Notes under the pieces: generated by a model
Seen by the model: the letters and a program-made list of their open reading frames with translations, nothing else
Told to the model about the DNA's origin: nothing
The model's database searches: none
In this document: in pieces, positions 62,753-64,000 of the stretch
How the letters are laid out: every line of letters begins with the position of its first letter
How positions within the stretch are numbered: position 1 is the stretch's first letter
Assembly (NCBI GenBank): GCA_001730015.1
Contig: MDLA01000168.1
Location: forward strand, 99,741 to 163,740
From: Chromatiales bacterium (ex Bugula neritina AB1)
GTDB lineage: Bacteria; Pseudomonadota; Gammaproteobacteria; Granulosicoccales; Granulosicoccaceae
Length of the DNA: 64,000 nucleotides
Direction of reading: 5' to 3'
Position numbers and translations under genes: made by a program

Positions 62753-64000
62753 ATGGCTAATTCAATTGAAATTCGCGTTCCTGACCTGGGTGACTTCGAC
62801 ACCATAGAAATCATTGAAGTCCTGGTTACCGCTGGTGACAGCATCGAGGCAGATCAATCGCTGATTACGCTGGAAAGCGATAAAGCCAGTATGGAGATAC
62901 CCTCAACTCATGCAGGCACTATCGGCGATATTGTCGTCAATGTCGGTGACAAGGTATCGAAGGGTGACCTCATCGCTACACTTGCTGCGGCTGACGAAGA
63001 TGCCACAGCAGCTCCCGCTCCTGTATCCGACACACCACCGGTAGTAGAAAGTAAACCGGACATCACTGCAACGACATCCGTTCCGGTAGTTGTCCCGGAC
63101 ATCGGCGAATTTGAAGAAATAGAAGTGATTGAAATGCTGGTGCAGACCGGGGATACCGTGTCGCTCGATCAATCTCTGATAACCCTTGAAAGCGACAAAG
63201 CGAGCATGGAGATACCATCGACCGCGGCTGGTGTTGTCGAGTCTATCAACGTTGAAATAGGTACCAGACTGTCAAAGGGCGACACCATTCTGCATATCGC
63301 AAGCAGTGGTTCTAACAGTGAACCCAACGTCGGGATTCCCGCCTCTGCAAGCGCAGCTCCTGCAGCTGAAGCGCCTGCCGCACCCGTAACTCAAGCCGCT
63401 CCGTCAAAGCCACAAAACAAACCGCAACCAACAGACTCACCGACACATAAAATTGCAGATGAATCGTACCGGAAAGCACACGCAAGCCCTGCGATACGAA
63501 AGTTCGCCAGACAGCTTGGAGTAAATCTCGCGCTCGTCAACGGCACTGGACGAAAAAACCGCATCCTCAAAGAGGATATCGAGTTATTTGTAAAATCGGC
63601 AATGACTTCAACAGGCGCGGCCTACGGTAGTGCCGGACAACAATCGACGGGTGGTGCAATACCGTCTATTCCAGAGGTGGATTTCAGCAAGTTCGGCGAC
63701 GTCGAACGTGTTGAAATGACACGAATCAATGTGTTAACCGCCGAAAACCTGCATCGCGCCTGGCTCAACCTGCCCATGGTTACACATCATGATGAGGCCG
63801 ATATAACAGAAATGGAGGCTTTTAGAACATCGATTAAAAAAGAAGCCGCCGATCGGGATATACGCGTAACCGGCCTGGTTTTTCACGTCAAAGCGCTCGG
63901 CGCCACATTAAAAGAATTTCCCCGATTCAACTCCTCACTGTCAGCAGACGGCCAATCTGTTTTTTATAAAAAATATTTTAATATCGGGATTGCAGTAGAT
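62753..64000 (+). CDS. aceF: Pyruvate dehydrogenase E2 (dihydrolipoamide acetyltransferase), 3' end cut by the window edge
   Basis: About 416 residues are visible. Two lipoyl domains lie at 1-80 and about 110-185, each with the lipoyl-Lys sequence LESDKASMEIPS; linkers are Ala/Pro-rich. The E3/E1-binding segment is HASPAIRKFARQLGVNL, followed by GRKNRILKEDIELFV. The start of the catalytic domain is present (ERVEMTRINVLTAENL, then PMVTHHDEADITEME); the HHxxxDG active site would be beyond the window. The C-terminal region is cut off at 64000. It forms the PDH core, transferring acetyl to CoA. Confidence 0.97.
   Translation, partial: MANSIEIRVPDLGDFDTIEIIEVLVTAGDSIEADQSLITLESDKASMEIPSTHAGTIGDIVVNVGDKVSKGDLIATLAAADEDATAAPAPVSDTPPVVESKPDITATTSVPVVVPDIGEFEEIEVIEMLVQTGDTVSLDQSLITLESDKASMEIPSTAAGVVESINVEIGTRLSKGDTILHIASSGSNSEPNVGIPASASAAPAAEAPAAPVTQAAPSKPQNKPQPTDSPTHKIADESYRKAHASPAIRKFARQLGVNLALVNGTGRKNRILKEDIELFVKSAMTSTGAAYGSAGQQSTGGAIPSIPEVDFSKFGDVERVEMTRINVLTAENLHRAWLNLPMVTHHDEADITEMEAFRTSIKKEAADRDIRVTGLVFHVKALGATLKEFPRFNSSLSADGQSVFYKKYFNIGIAVD

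Overview
The window looks like chromosome of a marine-type gammaproteobacterium. Supporting genes are homodimeric PDH E1 (aceE) followed by an E2 with two lipoyl domains, a fused AAK-GNAT argA, a UbiH-family ubiquinone hydroxylase, rimO, TRAP transport and a secreted MauG-like peroxidase. The genus cannot be settled from the sequence. No rRNA, tRNA, CRISPR array, transposase or phage gene was recognised. The first gene (sulfatase) and the last (aceF) are cut by the window edges.

Layout. (1) 1-7.5 kb is an organosulfur and carbohydrate uptake locus: a sulfatase, a GntR/UTRA repressor, and divergent from it an SsuD-like flavin monooxygenase overlapping a YdhF-like aldo/keto reductase, then a complete TRAP transporter (DctQ-DctM-DctP). 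The monooxygenase-reductase pair recalls the oxidative sulfoquinovose route (SmoC/SmoB), here with a TRAP importer. A 20-bp direct repeat in the divergent promoter is a candidate GntR operator. (2) 7.6-9.5 kb holds a Sel1-repeat protein and a di-haem peroxidase.

(3) 9.5-41.5 kb is a large Wzx/Wzy-type exopolysaccharide or O-antigen locus. It has precursor genes (rmlC, rmlB, a PglF-like dehydratase, a DegT aminotransferase, a PglD-like acetyltransferase, manC), a PglC-like initiating transferase, four GT4 glycosyltransferases, Wzx, a Wzy/WaaL-type polymerase or ligase, and a Wzc tyrosine autokinase. Decoration genes are an acyltransferase, a sulfotransferase, two AsnB-type amidotransferases, a methyltransferase, a formyltransferase-like protein, a PIG-L deacetylase and a PhyH dioxygenase. 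A secreted pectate-lyase-like beta-helix protein and a VanZ protein with an extra beta-domain also lie here. The set predicts an amino-sugar-containing, probably sulfated and amidated polymer. No rmlA, rmlD or wza is in the window. The middle of the locus is visibly more AT-rich than its flanks.

(4) 41.6-64 kb is mostly housekeeping and envelope quality control: a membrane DnaJ protein, RimO, rubrerythrin, a UbiH-family hydroxylase, a double-HtrA protease whose second protease domain has lost its triad (Nma111 architecture), ArgA, a LON-domain protein, a 1754-residue membrane-anchored coiled-coil protein with a C-terminal OmpA domain built from 70- and 71-residue repeats, a SpeE-like protein, MtaB and the PDH operon. 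A 540-bp gene-free interval at 57.2-57.7 kb holds two sizeable inverted repeats.
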